Of a DNA stretch of 55,907 nt, positions 23,830 through 32,784 are shown piece by piece. The stretch spans positions 1 to 55,907 of the IMG/VR virus record IMGVR_UViG_3300022752_006405. One strand, 5' to 3'. The DNA is from a virus. The notes below the pieces were generated by a model. The model did no database searches and had not been told where the DNA came from. It saw only the letters and a list, made by a program, of their open reading frames with translations. The number at the start of each line of letters is the position of its first letter. Position 1 is the stretch's first letter. A program made the position numbers and the translations under genes.

Positions 23830-24201
23830 TCACACCACCTGTAAGACGACCTGTCTCCTGTAGTATGCAGCACGACGAGGTGACAGATTGGTCGCCGCGA
23901 TCACCTCAAGTGAATCCTTGTTTGAAATTTCCTTGAGCTTGATCGACTTACCAGTCATATCCTTAAACTGCGCTTTCAGGTCAGCGACGCATTTAGTCAG
24001 AATATCGATGGATTCATGGTTGACTCGATCGACCTGCGACCTTAGCGCCTGCTCAGCGGCAAAATGCACAACGGTCATATACTTGAGCGTTATCGTATCA
24101 CCCGCCAGCGAGCAGTTCACAGAGTTAGGCATCGATGATACGCCCCACCCTTTCATTGCTATCTGTGATAGCACATTCAATTCTTTAGTTGACAAGTGCA
24201 T
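23830..24201 (-). CDS. Small protein before the large terminase (123 aa), possible small terminase
   Basis: The stop lies one base before the terminase GTG. The sequence is mostly helical: STKELNVLSQIAMKG, FAAEQALRSQVDRV, ILTKCVADLKAQFKDMTG, and a basic end SPRRAAYYRRQVV. T4 has the small terminase gp16 (164 residues) in this position. The helical character and basic tail would allow a DNA-recognition subunit, but I cannot see a helix-turn-helix or a family signature. It may equally be an unrelated conserved phage protein. The assignment is by position only. A GGGAGAG site precedes the ATG. Confidence 0.6.
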   Translation of the reverse strand: MHLSTKELNVLSQIAMKGWGVSSMPNSVNCSLAGDTITLKYMTVVHFAAEQALRSQVDRVNHESIDILTKCVADLKAQFKDMTGKSIKLKEISNKDSLEVIAATNLSPRRAAYYRRQVVLQVV

Positions 24202-24219
24202 GTAGACATCTCTCCCAGT

Positions 24220-24227
24220 TTAAATAT
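24220..24227 (-). promoter_or_regulatory. Candidate late-promoter element (ATATTTAA)
   Basis: ATATTTAA on the minus strand, overlapping the stop of the zinc-protein gene and 19 bases before the next ATG. It fits TANTTAR and lies at the boundary between the DNA-metabolism island and the packaging genes. Confidence 0.3.
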
Positions 24228-24501
24228 GCTTTCTCGAGTGAGGCGACGAGAATCTCTTCCTTTTGATTTCTGAAATCGTGATTTCATCAGGTCTCCAGCC
24301 TTTCAACCATCTTTCTCGATTTGGGTCTGCAACTTCAACCTCACAGTCAAAGCAGCATTTCGATCTCGAAATCGATATCTCATCAATTTCATCTATGAGA
24401 ATGCATGTACACAGCGGGCAGTCCAGAGGAGAAGACTCATTTTTTACCTCTCCTCGTCTTACGATCCTGAAATTTTTTTTCTTCTCAACTACCGTCTGCA
24501 T
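24220..24501 (-). CDS. Small zinc-ribbon-like protein (93 aa)
   Basis: Two cysteine knuckles, CPLC (about 28-31) and CFDC (about 50-53), are separated by about 18 residues. This is a likely zinc-binding ribbon or treble clef. The second knuckle is followed by EVEVADPNRERWLKGWRP and a basic end (KRKRFSSPHSRKH). The ATG overlaps the stop of the Mre11-Rad50 fusion (TGATG). No family is recognised; a DNA-binding partner of the recombination proteins is possible from context. Confidence 0.68.
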   Translation of the reverse strand: MQTVVEKKKNFRIVRRGEVKNESSPLDCPLCTCILIDEIDEISISRSKCCFDCEVEVADPNRERWLKGWRPDEITISEIKRKRFSSPHSRKHI

Positions 24502-27500
24502 CAGTATCTCACCCTCGCGTCAATCCCATCATGGGAGATCTCTATGACGTTATCAACGATGTCTTTGATGCTGTCAACGTGGGAGATCACGAGCATATTC
24601 TTGAAATTTCGCTTGAGTGAGGTTAGAAGTCGAGCGCAAGCCTCGAGGTTCGTGTCATCAAGAGCGCCGAAACCTTCGTCGATGATGAACAGATCTGGCT
24701 TCGGTATCGCCGACACTTCAATCAGAGCTGTTCTAATCGCCAACGAAGAAATCATCTTCTCCATTCCAGATGAGAGCTCAATTGGTCTCTGCGAGTCACC
24801 GTAATCGATAAAGATCTCAAGATCACCATCCTCCTCGTTCGCTGCCAGCTCAACGTTGAAGTTCGCGACGCCAGTTAGAACCTTTGAAATCTCGTTATTG
24901 ATCCTGGGAAGTTGGGAAGCGATAATTTGAAGTGGAATCCCGTCCTTGCCGGTCGCGGCAAGAATCGTCTCAAAAACTTTCCAATCAGCTTGGAGCTTAT
25001 TGATCCTCTCGATGTCCTGCTTGAGCCGGGTGATCTCGGCACCGATCGCCCCGATTCGCTGGTTGTCCTTCAAGATCTTCTTAGAGATTTCCTGCGACTT
25101 CTTCTCCTGCTCATCAACCTCGAGCTGCATCTTCTTTACCTCTTCCAGAGCAGAGACTGAGATAGCAGCGCGAATCTCTTGTAACAATTTGTTCACTCGC
25201 TGATACTCTTTTTCAAGAGACTCTCCGAGAGACTCCAAGCTCTTCGCCTTACCCTCATGGGCAGCGAGTGAGGTTCGCGCTGCGGGAAGTTTCGATTCAA
25301 TCGAGACGAGCTTCTCGTAACGAGATTTCATCTCACTCAGGTCACTCGCGTCAAAACTCTGCTTCAGCTCATCGATCAACGCTGTAATCTCATCCAGCGA
25401 AGCTCGATGCTTCGGAATCAGCAGACGATCAGCATGGGAATCCTTGATGTATTTGCATGTTGGGAATTTATCACCGCATGGAACGTCAGAGAGCTTGGTA
25501 ACAGATCTTTCCAGACGTTGGAGCGTCTCACTCTCGAGCTTAAGCTTCACCTGCGCGTCATTTATCTTCGTTGAAATTCTTTCGGTGCGCTCGATATCTG
25601 CCTTGAGAGCAACGATATCAGCTGTTGCAAGCACACTCTCGGTCTTCTCAATCTTAGCTTTGAGCTCATCACGTTCAGCAATAGATCTTTCAAGCTCGTC
25701 GCGATTCTTCTTGATCTTGAGGTGGAGATCGATGATCTCCTCGTCGTACTTCTTGATGTCGTCTAAGGTGTGAGAAGATCCCGGCGACTCGCGCTCGAGG
25801 ATAGCGCGGATCTTCTTAACGTGGGACTCGATAGAGTTCTTTTCACGCTCGAGAACCGCTATTTCATCATGAAGTGTCTCCTCCTCCTTCTGCTTCGCCT
25901 CTATCGCAGCTTTAAGATCGAGAGCCGGAGTCCTACGAAGCTCTGATTTTATCGAGCTCGAGCTCTCCTTTGCGAGTGAGTTTAAGGAGTCGAACACCTG
26001 CAGGTTCAGGAACTTCGAAAGGATGTTCTTTCTTGCGGTCGCTCGCTCCTTCAGGAACGCGTTCATCTCTCCTTGCGCCGCGAAGGACGTCAGAAGGAAG
26101 TCATCAGAGGTACCGATGAGGGATCGAAGCGCCTTGTCGGAATCCTTACGCTGCTCGCCCGAGATATCCTCAACGGGATTACCGTCATGATCGAGCCTGA
26201 ATAGGTTCAGGTGGGTGACAGCGTGGTTTAGTCCCGCTTTCGTCTGATGCTTGACGGACTGACGTTCAGAGAGATAAGTTTCGGACCCCGCCTGAAACTC
26301 AACGGAAGCCTTGCAGTAATCCTTTCGGGTATTGATGATGTGAAGATTCTTGATCGGCCCACGGTCGGTCGTATTAAACAGCGAATACATGATCGTGCCC
26401 GGAATGGAAGACTTTCCCTGCGCATTTCGACCGAAGATTCCAGTGATGCCGGTGAGATTTTCGAAGTCGATCTCGTTGTCCTTACCGTATGAGTACGTGT
26501 TATCCCATCTCAACTTCTTGATGGACCACTTCACGCTTCCGAGACGCTCGTCCTCCGGCAGGGAATCAATGAGCTTCGAAACTGCTGCGTCGAGTTTCAC
26601 CAGCGAGTCACCGTCAAGGCCCTTCGACTCGGCGTAGCTCTTGAAGAGACCCTTTATCGTGGCAGGGTCACGAAGATTCTCACGTGAGAGTGTGGTCGCG
26701 CCCGCTCGCATCTCCTCCTTTAGCTGCTCACCAACGAACTTCCAGACAACTTCGGAGGCTGCCCTCTTCTTCTTGAGCTCGCCAGCGAGCTGGCGAGACT
26801 CCGAGATTGCAACGTTCTCATTGTTCAGAATCCTGAAACGGGAACCAGCTGGAAGCTTGTCGCAAACTTCCATCGTAGCCGAGACATCTCCCTGCCACTC
26901 GATAGTTTGGAAGGGACGAGGATTCTTCAACTTAATGAAGTTAACGCGGTAATCATCTCGATTCTTGATCTGCCAGAACAAGAACCCCTTTTCGACATCC
27001 TCACCATAGTTCTGTTGAACCGTGGATCCTGGATATGCAATTCGAGTATCACCGTCAAGAAACTGCTGTCGATGAATATCACCGAGAAGCGAGAAATCGT
27101 AGGGTCGAAACATGTCGACGGTTACTTCACCCTCGATCGACATACCCGTATCAAGCAGAGATCCACCGACGGCTCCATGATAAAGGGCGATGTTGATCAG
27201 ATTGGGATTAGGGCTACACTTATTCCATCCTTCCTCATCGAAGCATGAGAAATTAGCGAAGTTAACTCCGTTAATCTCGTAATTCCCTGAATCCTTTAGG
27301 AAATGAATATTGTGATGATCAAGCGCCGCGATAATTGGGGAGATCGCGTCGAGGCGCGACTTGTTATGGATGAGACCATCATGATTCCCAAGAATGACAA
27401 CCGTCGGCCAGTTCGAAAGTTTCTGAAACCACCAGCGAAGTCGATCGACAAGCTCTGGCGTGATGCCCTGGGTCTTGGAGTGAACGATGTCTCCACCCAC

Positions 27501-27623
27501 GACAATCATGTCTGGATGTAGGTCTTCGAGTTTCTTGAAAAAATCCTCGAATACCTCGGTGTACTCGTCATGACGCTGGAGGCCACGCCAGTGGATATCT
27601 GCGATATGTGCGATCTTGATCAA
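24501..27623 (-). CDS. Single-chain Mre11-Rad50 (SbcD-SbcC, gp47-gp46) fusion, TTG start
   Basis: 1040 residues carrying both halves of the double-strand-break nuclease complex. Residues 1-240: metallophosphoesterase with D9-x-H11, GGD45, GN80-H81-D, H149 and GD182-x-H184. Residues 365-560: ATPase N-lobe with Walker A GRNAQGK404-S and Q-loop Q517. A long coiled coil follows, with a hook region C716-x6-C723 in place of the usual CxxC. The C-lobe has signature SSGMEK (951-956), Walker B IID982-E983 and H-loop H1015. TTG at 27623 is the likely start because the first strand (IKIAHIADIHW) begins there; it overlaps the primase stop (TTGA). In T4 these are two separate genes, 46 and 47. Role: DNA end processing for recombination-dependent replication. 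Confidence 0.93.
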   Translation of the reverse strand: MIKIAHIADIHWRGLQRHDEYTEVFEDFFKKLEDLHPDMIVVGGDIVHSKTQGITPELVDRLRWWFQKLSNWPTVVILGNHDGLIHNKSRLDAISPIIAALDHHNIHFLKDSGNYEINGVNFANFSCFDEEGWNKCSPNPNLINIALYHGAVGGSLLDTGMSIEGEVTVDMFRPYDFSLLGDIHRQQFLDGDTRIAYPGSTVQQNYGEDVEKGFLFWQIKNRDDYRVNFIKLKNPRPFQTIEWQGDVSATMEVCDKLPAGSRFRILNNENVAISESRQLAGELKKKRAASEVVWKFVGEQLKEEMRAGATTLSRENLRDPATIKGLFKSYAESKGLDGDSLVKLDAAVSKLIDSLPEDERLGSVKWSIKKLRWDNTYSYGKDNEIDFENLTGITGIFGRNAQGKSSIPGTIMYSLFNTTDRGPIKNLHIINTRKDYCKASVEFQAGSETYLSERQSVKHQTKAGLNHAVTHLNLFRLDHDGNPVEDISGEQRKDSDKALRSLIGTSDDFLLTSFAAQGEMNAFLKERATARKNILSKFLNLQVFDSLNSLAKESSSSIKSELRRTPALDLKAAIEAKQKEEETLHDEIAVLEREKNSIESHVKKIRAILERESPGSSHTLDDIKKYDEEIIDLHLKIKKNRDELERSIAERDELKAKIEKTESVLATADIVALKADIERTERISTKINDAQVKLKLESETLQRLERSVTKLSDVPCGDKFPTCKYIKDSHADRLLIPKHRASLDEITALIDELKQSFDASDLSEMKSRYEKLVSIESKLPAARTSLAAHEGKAKSLESLGESLEKEYQRVNKLLQEIRAAISVSALEEVKKMQLEVDEQEKKSQEISKKILKDNQRIGAIGAEITRLKQDIERINKLQADWKVFETILAATGKDGIPLQIIASQLPRINNEISKVLTGVANFNVELAANEEDGDLEIFIDYGDSQRPIELSSGMEKMISSLAIRTALIEVSAIPKPDLFIIDEGFGALDDTNLEACARLLTSLKRNFKNMLVISHVDSIKDIVDNVIEISHDGIDARVRY

Positions 27624-28576
27624 AGGATGCTCCCGCTTCTCATGATTTTGGAGAGGTTAATAATACCCTGAAACTTGTCCCAAGTTCTAGCCGTGGCCTT
27701 TGCTTCCAGAAATTCCTCACGTGTCATCTCACCAACATCTTTTTTGCTGCCCAGATCCAATATCCTCACCGGCACGTCAAACTCGGAGAGTGCTTTCGCC
27801 CATTTATGCTGCTTCTCTGGCATATCACTGTCGAGCGCGAGGACGACGGGAGTTCGATTTCTCGCTATCGCTTGAAACAATGCAGACCTTCTGGACATAT
27901 TGGACCCAAGGATGGCGGTCGCGTTGCTATCACACTTCGTTAGATCGAATGGTCCTTCAACGAGCGTCATCTCATGTCTCCAATCAAGATTAAGCTCGTT
28001 GAAAATAAACTCACCACGTGGAACTGGGGGATTCACGTATTTTCCGGTAACGTTCTTGTCTATCGCGCGAGCGGTCCAGTAATTCAATTTACCGTCCGAG
28101 TCGAACGACGGCATGATTATGCGTCTTGCCAAGCGACCTCTTCGAACAAAACCAAGCCTGAAATACCACATCTCTCGAATTCCGAGCCCTCGTTGATGAA
28201 TGTAGTCGATACAGGCTCGTGTATCCGGATCACGTGCGTCCATGCACTCAGCTAGCAATCGAAATCCAGGAGGCAGTTCAACTTTCGGTGCTTCAACAAC
28301 CTCGTCCAGGAACCGACGCTGGTGTGAACCAGTAACCCCCTCCCACCTCGCAGAGACCTCGGGTGATAGCTTACGCAGCACCTTGGCGATCGAGGCTCCA
28401 CGGGCATCGCAGACCCAGCAGTGATACTGTCCCGTATCGATCCGAACGATGAACTTCTGCTTCTTCGACTCCTTACAATCCGGACATCGGAAAGCTGCAT
28501 TGATGCCCTTCCTGTCCAGGGTACACGCGCCAAGCGCGCGCGTCAGAATCTCGATTCTTTCCTTGGCGTCTATCAC
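27620..28576 (-). CDS. DnaG-type DNA primase with zinc ribbon and Toprim domain (GTG start)
   Basis: 318 residues. An N-terminal zinc ribbon has C31, C34, C53 and C56 (CPDC and CWVC). The centre has RRIIMPSFDSDGKLNYWTAR (about 151-170), typical of primase cores. The Toprim fold follows, with E207 in LVEGPFDL and the acidic pair D249-x-D251 (LALDSDMPEK). It makes RNA primers for lagging-strand synthesis, like T4 gp61. The C-terminus is short and no helicase domain is attached, so a separate helicase gene is expected elsewhere. The GTG start lacks a strong Shine-Dalgarno. Its stop overlaps the start of the Mre11-Rad50 fusion. Confidence 0.9.
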   Translation of the reverse strand: MIDAKERIEILTRALGACTLDRKGINAAFRCPDCKESKKQKFIVRIDTGQYHCWVCDARGASIAKVLRKLSPEVSARWEGVTGSHQRRFLDEVVEAPKVELPPGFRLLAECMDARDPDTRACIDYIHQRGLGIREMWYFRLGFVRRGRLARRIIMPSFDSDGKLNYWTARAIDKNVTGKYVNPPVPRGEFIFNELNLDWRHEMTLVEGPFDLTKCDSNATAILGSNMSRRSALFQAIARNRTPVVLALDSDMPEKQHKWAKALSEFDVPVRILDLGSKKDVGEMTREEFLEAKATARTWDKFQGIINLSKIMRSGSIL

Positions 28577-28593
28577 CTTGGAATAGTAAACTG

Positions 28594-29130
28594 CTATTGT
28601 GATTTTAACAAATACGCAGCCCGAGCCATCACGTACGCGTCAGCTGCGTCGTTGACACCTGCAGCGAAGAGCGTCATGCCCTTCTTTTTACCAACTGTAG
28701 CAACCCGACGTGGAAGTTGCTTTCCGGTCACGACCTCCACCCATTCCATGATCTGATCCTTTGTGTCCCTGCTCTTGTCTATCTTAATTCCCAGCCCACG
28801 ACGGGCTGATGTCGAATCGAAAAAGATCGGTTTCACGTCGAACACGTCATAGGCGAGCCAGGACACGATTCCGTTAAACCGAGCGAGCGTTAGCAAGGTA
28901 TGGGCCGAGCTCATCCCGCGACGAAATCCCTGAAGCGGCTCCTCGATGGAAATCTTGGAAACGTTGTATTGACCCTGGAGGTTTTTCAGACCGACACGAA
29001 TCGCTTGCGCTTTATCGAAGAGATTATCGTACTTAGTGATCTTAAAGCTGCCCATATCAACCAAGCTGCCATCGTCATTCAGGATCGCCCAGCCCGTTGA
29101 TGATGTTGAAACGTCGAGACCTAAAATCAT
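28594..29130 (-). CDS. RuvC-like RNase-H-fold nuclease (Holliday junction resolvase type)
   Basis: 178 residues. The first strand is ILGLDVSTSSTGWA with D6. The second acidic site is E63/E64 in ISIEEPLQG. The third is D161 and D164 in NDAADAYVMA. This is the RuvC catalytic tetrad layout. RuvC-type enzymes cut four-way junctions, which in phage resolves branched DNA before packaging; T4 uses an unrelated enzyme (gp49). I prefer ATG 29130, which overlaps the stop of the LamG protein gene (TGATG), over GTG one codon earlier. It heads the island with primase and Mre11-Rad50. Confidence 0.88.
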   Translation of the reverse strand: MILGLDVSTSSTGWAILNDDGSLVDMGSFKITKYDNLFDKAQAIRVGLKNLQGQYNVSKISIEEPLQGFRRGMSSAHTLLTLARFNGIVSWLAYDVFDVKPIFFDSTSARRGLGIKIDKSRDTKDQIMEWVEVVTGKQLPRRVATVGKKKGMTLFAAGVNDAADAYVMARAAYLLKSQ

Positions 29131-31454
29131 CACCAGTCCATCTTAATTCTAAACAGGTACTTGTCTTCGCTTCTCTTAATCACTGGTTGCGCCAGGGTAG
29201 CCCTTGCGACGACATTCAGGTTGTCATCGTGAAGGTTAATTCCAGTTATGATGACGGGACCGACAGATGTCTCGTCCGGATCGTTGCTAGCAGTTAGAGC
29301 GGTGAAGGTTGGGTTGGAACTCGAATTAATCTGGCCCGCGGGACAAGGAACGGCAATCTCCATGACGTGAACCTTCCTCTCACCGCGCATCGAAATCTCG
29401 AACTGATCCTTTCCGAAGAGAAATATCAATGGAGATTTAACGACAGCGATCCCCTCATCATAGAGGGCGGTTCCGACACCAGCCCATTTAGCGTGTGGCG
29501 TGAGAGCGTCAGCTCGGTAGATCCCGCCCCGGCCGTTATCACGTAGAGTGATACCGAACGTTCCGTTCGAACCTGTGAACGACGAGTCGACAATCTCGAG
29601 ACTAGTCGGATGGATCCTTCCGCCGTAAAAGAGATTGCTTGTGTCAAAAAACGTGACCGAGTTAGAGGAATTATCACGTTGACGCTGGAATATCGTCAGC
29701 ACGTCTCCTACCTGGTTCTCGCTGTTCAGGTTGTCAGGTCCAGCTCCCTCAACTTCGCTAGATATCGATGATGGAAGATCGTCACCCGACGCGATCAGTC
29801 CCGGGTACAGGGACGAGGTCGAGATGATGTTATTTAAGCTGACCAGCGATAGATCCAAGTTTCCGAGGTCGTTCACGAATTTTGACATCGGCGATGAGCT
29901 GTCAGGATGATTGCTGAACGTTCCCGTGATAAGCAGACTGTAGTCTGGCCTTGTTAAACCATTATCACAGGGCAGAACCGTTAAATTTCTCTTGATGAAA
30001 GACCCGGTTGCGTACAAAAGCACGTTCGCCTCTTCAAAATCAGTGATATTCCATGTTATCTCTGACCCTGTCAGGTTGTGCAACGTCGGGTAACGTCCCT
30101 GCACAAACTCACGTACAAAATTTTCAACATTTACTTCATGACCTCCGACCCCCAGCGACATGGTCACATTGTGAGCGTCTGTCGTTGAAACGTTGTCGGA
30201 AAGCTCAGTTTTTTGGAATGGAGTTTTGAATACCTCTCGAACCGGTGACTCCTTGGTGAACAGCACGGGTAGATGGAAAAGCAAGCCTTCTATACTTGAG
30301 GACCCAATACCGCTCGATCCGTATGCGAACACGCTCTCGTCATCTAAGAACTTATCCCAGATTCGCATCTCATGCATTTCAGCTCGTAATGGAAAATCAA
30401 AGCTGAAATTTGGGATGACCCCTCCCAGGTCTGGGTCAACAAAATTTGCCGTTCCATTTAAACCGTTGTTGGGGCCATCGTAATAGTTGCCCACGAATAG
30501 AACATCCTGGTCCTGCGGATTCGGACCCACAAAGACCGGCGAGATTGAGCTCGCAGACATTGCAAAATATCCACGTTCAACGCCATCGATGACGAACGAC
30601 CCGGTTCCGTTGTCATACTGCGGCGACCACCGAATGACGATGTGATGCCAGTTATTGAGACTTAAGCAGTTATCATCAGAAAAAAACGTATAATCACCCG
30701 CGACCGCAGCGTCAGGCCGAACCTCTGCGGACGCTGACGTCTGCAGAAGAAGGCGAAATTTATCGACAAGACCGTTGGCGTCCCTGGATGAACCGGAACA
30801 CAACGACAAAGCAAGCGTTGACGAGAGGTGATATATCGTTCCCGGATAGTATACCTGATTTGCGTCTAGATTCTGGTACTTCGGGTTCAGGTAGCACTCT
30901 AGCGAGAATGCTGAATCCGGTGTATACGGCCCTCGTGAACCGCCTGTTACTCCGTTGTCATAGATGATCGCGGATCCGGTAGGTACGTTCGAGGAAGTGA
31001 AGAAATTCAAGCATTGGTAGTTCGTGAATGCCCAATGCGCGTACGGATTTTTAACTCGATAGTGTGGAAACAGATTCTGGCGAACGTTAGATTTCCGCAG
31101 AAAATCTGAATTGAACGCGAATGGCGGCTCAAATCTGAGCGATTCTACTTTTTTATCCTTCGCTGCAGATCTTGAAAGGGAATTAACACCAGACAGATAA
31201 TTTTGAATCTGTGAGCTTATGTCCAGCGTCCCCGTTGTCTTGACCGCAGCGATTCGTATCGATTCAGGGTCCTCGGATTCGAATGCATCGTCAGTAAAAA
31301 CAGGTTTGTCTATATCTTTTTCTATCGTTGAAGATCTGGCGAAGACGGGCACGGAGCCCGTCACCCCTAACGAGCTCGACGAGAAAGTTCTACGCGGTCT
31401 AGCAACGACGGAAAATCTTTCGAAGCTGTCCTTACCTAACCTGACTATGGACAA
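29130..31454 (-). CDS. LamG-domain tail protein (774 aa, TTG start)
   Basis: A concanavalin-A-like/LamG jelly roll spans about 175-370. It opens FSLECYLNPKYQN, has LNNWHHIVIRWSPQYDNG in the middle (the LamG 'W-H-hydrophobic' strand), and closes EMHEMRIWDKFLDD. Such domains usually bind glycans or other ligands. The N-terminal 170 residues and the C-terminal 380 are strand-rich and unrecognised. The end (KRSEDKYLFRIKMDW) resembles the end of the preceding 435-residue protein (EKNDEKDLTVRVRLDF), suggesting a shared C-terminal domain. The start is TTG at 31454, with AGGAGG 6 bases upstream. A likely role is host-surface recognition in the tail. Confidence 0.8.
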   Translation of the reverse strand: MSIVRLGKDSFERFSVVARPRRTFSSSSLGVTGSVPVFARSSTIEKDIDKPVFTDDAFESEDPESIRIAAVKTTGTLDISSQIQNYLSGVNSLSRSAAKDKKVESLRFEPPFAFNSDFLRKSNVRQNLFPHYRVKNPYAHWAFTNYQCLNFFTSSNVPTGSAIIYDNGVTGGSRGPYTPDSAFSLECYLNPKYQNLDANQVYYPGTIYHLSSTLALSLCSGSSRDANGLVDKFRLLLQTSASAEVRPDAAVAGDYTFFSDDNCLSLNNWHHIVIRWSPQYDNGTGSFVIDGVERGYFAMSASSISPVFVGPNPQDQDVLFVGNYYDGPNNGLNGTANFVDPDLGGVIPNFSFDFPLRAEMHEMRIWDKFLDDESVFAYGSSGIGSSSIEGLLFHLPVLFTKESPVREVFKTPFQKTELSDNVSTTDAHNVTMSLGVGGHEVNVENFVREFVQGRYPTLHNLTGSEITWNITDFEEANVLLYATGSFIKRNLTVLPCDNGLTRPDYSLLITGTFSNHPDSSSPMSKFVNDLGNLDLSLVSLNNIISTSSLYPGLIASGDDLPSSISSEVEGAGPDNLNSENQVGDVLTIFQRQRDNSSNSVTFFDTSNLFYGGRIHPTSLEIVDSSFTGSNGTFGITLRDNGRGGIYRADALTPHAKWAGVGTALYDEGIAVVKSPLIFLFGKDQFEISMRGERKVHVMEIAVPCPAGQINSSSNPTFTALTASNDPDETSVGPVIITGINLHDDNLNVVARATLAQPVIKRSEDKYLFRIKMDW

Positions 31455-31465
31455 GATCCACCTCC

Positions 31466-32773
31466 TTAGAAATCGAGGCGGACTCTAACTGTCAGATCCT
31501 TCTCGTCGTTCTTCTCAATTGGTCTGGAAAGCTTTGCCACCGCGAGTAAGTTGTCATTCGCATCGTAAAGACCAACAGTCGTGATGAACGAGAAGCTACG
31601 TTGCGTGTCCTCCTGCCCTTCGTCAATAACGATAATACGACCGTCAGAGTCAACGTACGTTGGGTTCGATGAGTAGTTGAATTCATCAGCTGTCGCACGA
31701 CAAAACAGCAAGGTACTGTTGATATTCGTCACGTTCTGGAAAGTCACAGCAGTGTTTGAGCCCGAGCTAAAGCGGCATGAGGCAATGTGATCGACGATAT
31801 CGTCAATGCTTCCAGATGTCATAAAATCAGGAATGAAACGAGCGGCTGGATTGGAACCATATGCTGTCTGCATGGTACTTCCAGACCCTATGATCGTCTC
31901 ATTTGTCGCGAGGCCAGACACTGTCGGGTTTCCTACCACGGAAGAGATTGCGCCTGACACGTGCTGGTCTCCCCACATGATCTTTGATAGATCGAGGACC
32001 GCTGTACCAGCATCGTAGAACATCAAACCTACTTTACGTGAGGTGTTTGAGGCGTCGACAATCTCACCTACCTCGCCTCCGAAAGTTGTTCGCTTCGAGC
32101 TTGCTGCCCCAACATCTGTAAAAATAGAAGATCCAGAAGTTGAAGTTTTAAAGAGATTGCTACCAGTGTACGAGGTCGTGGCGCTTGATATAGCGGCTTC
32201 TTGCGTCGATCTATTCGCGTTAGGTGCACCATCGATGACTCCCGTGGCGTAGAATCTCATCGCGAACGTCTCACGCTTGATCTTGTCACGAGCAAAAAGA
32301 CGCTTGAAATTGAGGAAGAGCGCCTCATTAATACGATCGGTAGAAGTCGTTGTGGGGTCGGTTGACACCTGGAACGGTGAGTAAAAAGCCTGGTCAGCAT
32401 CTCCCAGGAGCTTTGCAGCATGCTGACGATACACATCGATCTTCTCTCTCATCTGCAGAGATGAGCTTGGGAAAAGTAACTTACCCGTTGTATCCTCACC
32501 TAATTTGATATTCTGGACCGTGCTGCCTGAGTACCACAAGCCCACAGTCATATCGAACATTGGGTTCGCTGTCTGCAGGGTGTAATCCTGATCGTACACC
32601 GTCTGAAATAAGGATGCTGTGACGGATGTCACACCTGAGCCGGTCACGAATACCTGATAGGCTCGACGCGTCGCGGATCCGGAGACGTCCTCTTGGATCA
32701 TATCGACGAGCTGGTTGAGGGCAGACTTGCTCGTCTTTACGTCTGCTGCTGAAATTTCTTTGAAGGTCGCCAT
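31466..32773 (-). CDS. Tail-region structural protein of unknown function (435 aa)
   Basis: No named family recognised. It begins with a helical segment (SAADVKTSKSALNQLVDMIQ) and continues as a Ser/Thr/Gly-rich strand protein (VFVTGSGVTSVTASLFQTVYD; GSGSTMQTAYGSN). The last 90 residues (SNPTYVDSDGRIIVIDEGQED, then FITTVGLYDANDNLLAVAKLSRPI) resemble the corresponding end of the 774-residue LamG protein (NPTFTAL, VGPVIITGINLHDDNLNVVARATLAQPV). The two therefore probably share a C-terminal module. GAGG precedes the ATG. Tail or baseplate attachment is inferred from context. Confidence 0.75.
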   Translation of the reverse strand: MATFKEISAADVKTSKSALNQLVDMIQEDVSGSATRRAYQVFVTGSGVTSVTASLFQTVYDQDYTLQTANPMFDMTVGLWYSGSTVQNIKLGEDTTGKLLFPSSSLQMREKIDVYRQHAAKLLGDADQAFYSPFQVSTDPTTTSTDRINEALFLNFKRLFARDKIKRETFAMRFYATGVIDGAPNANRSTQEAAISSATTSYTGSNLFKTSTSGSSIFTDVGAASSKRTTFGGEVGEIVDASNTSRKVGLMFYDAGTAVLDLSKIMWGDQHVSGAISSVVGNPTVSGLATNETIIGSGSTMQTAYGSNPAARFIPDFMTSGSIDDIVDHIASCRFSSGSNTAVTFQNVTNINSTLLFCRATADEFNYSSNPTYVDSDGRIIVIDEGQEDTQRSFSFITTVGLYDANDNLLAVAKLSRPIEKNDEKDLTVRVRLDF

Positions 32774-32784
32774 CTAAATCCTCG

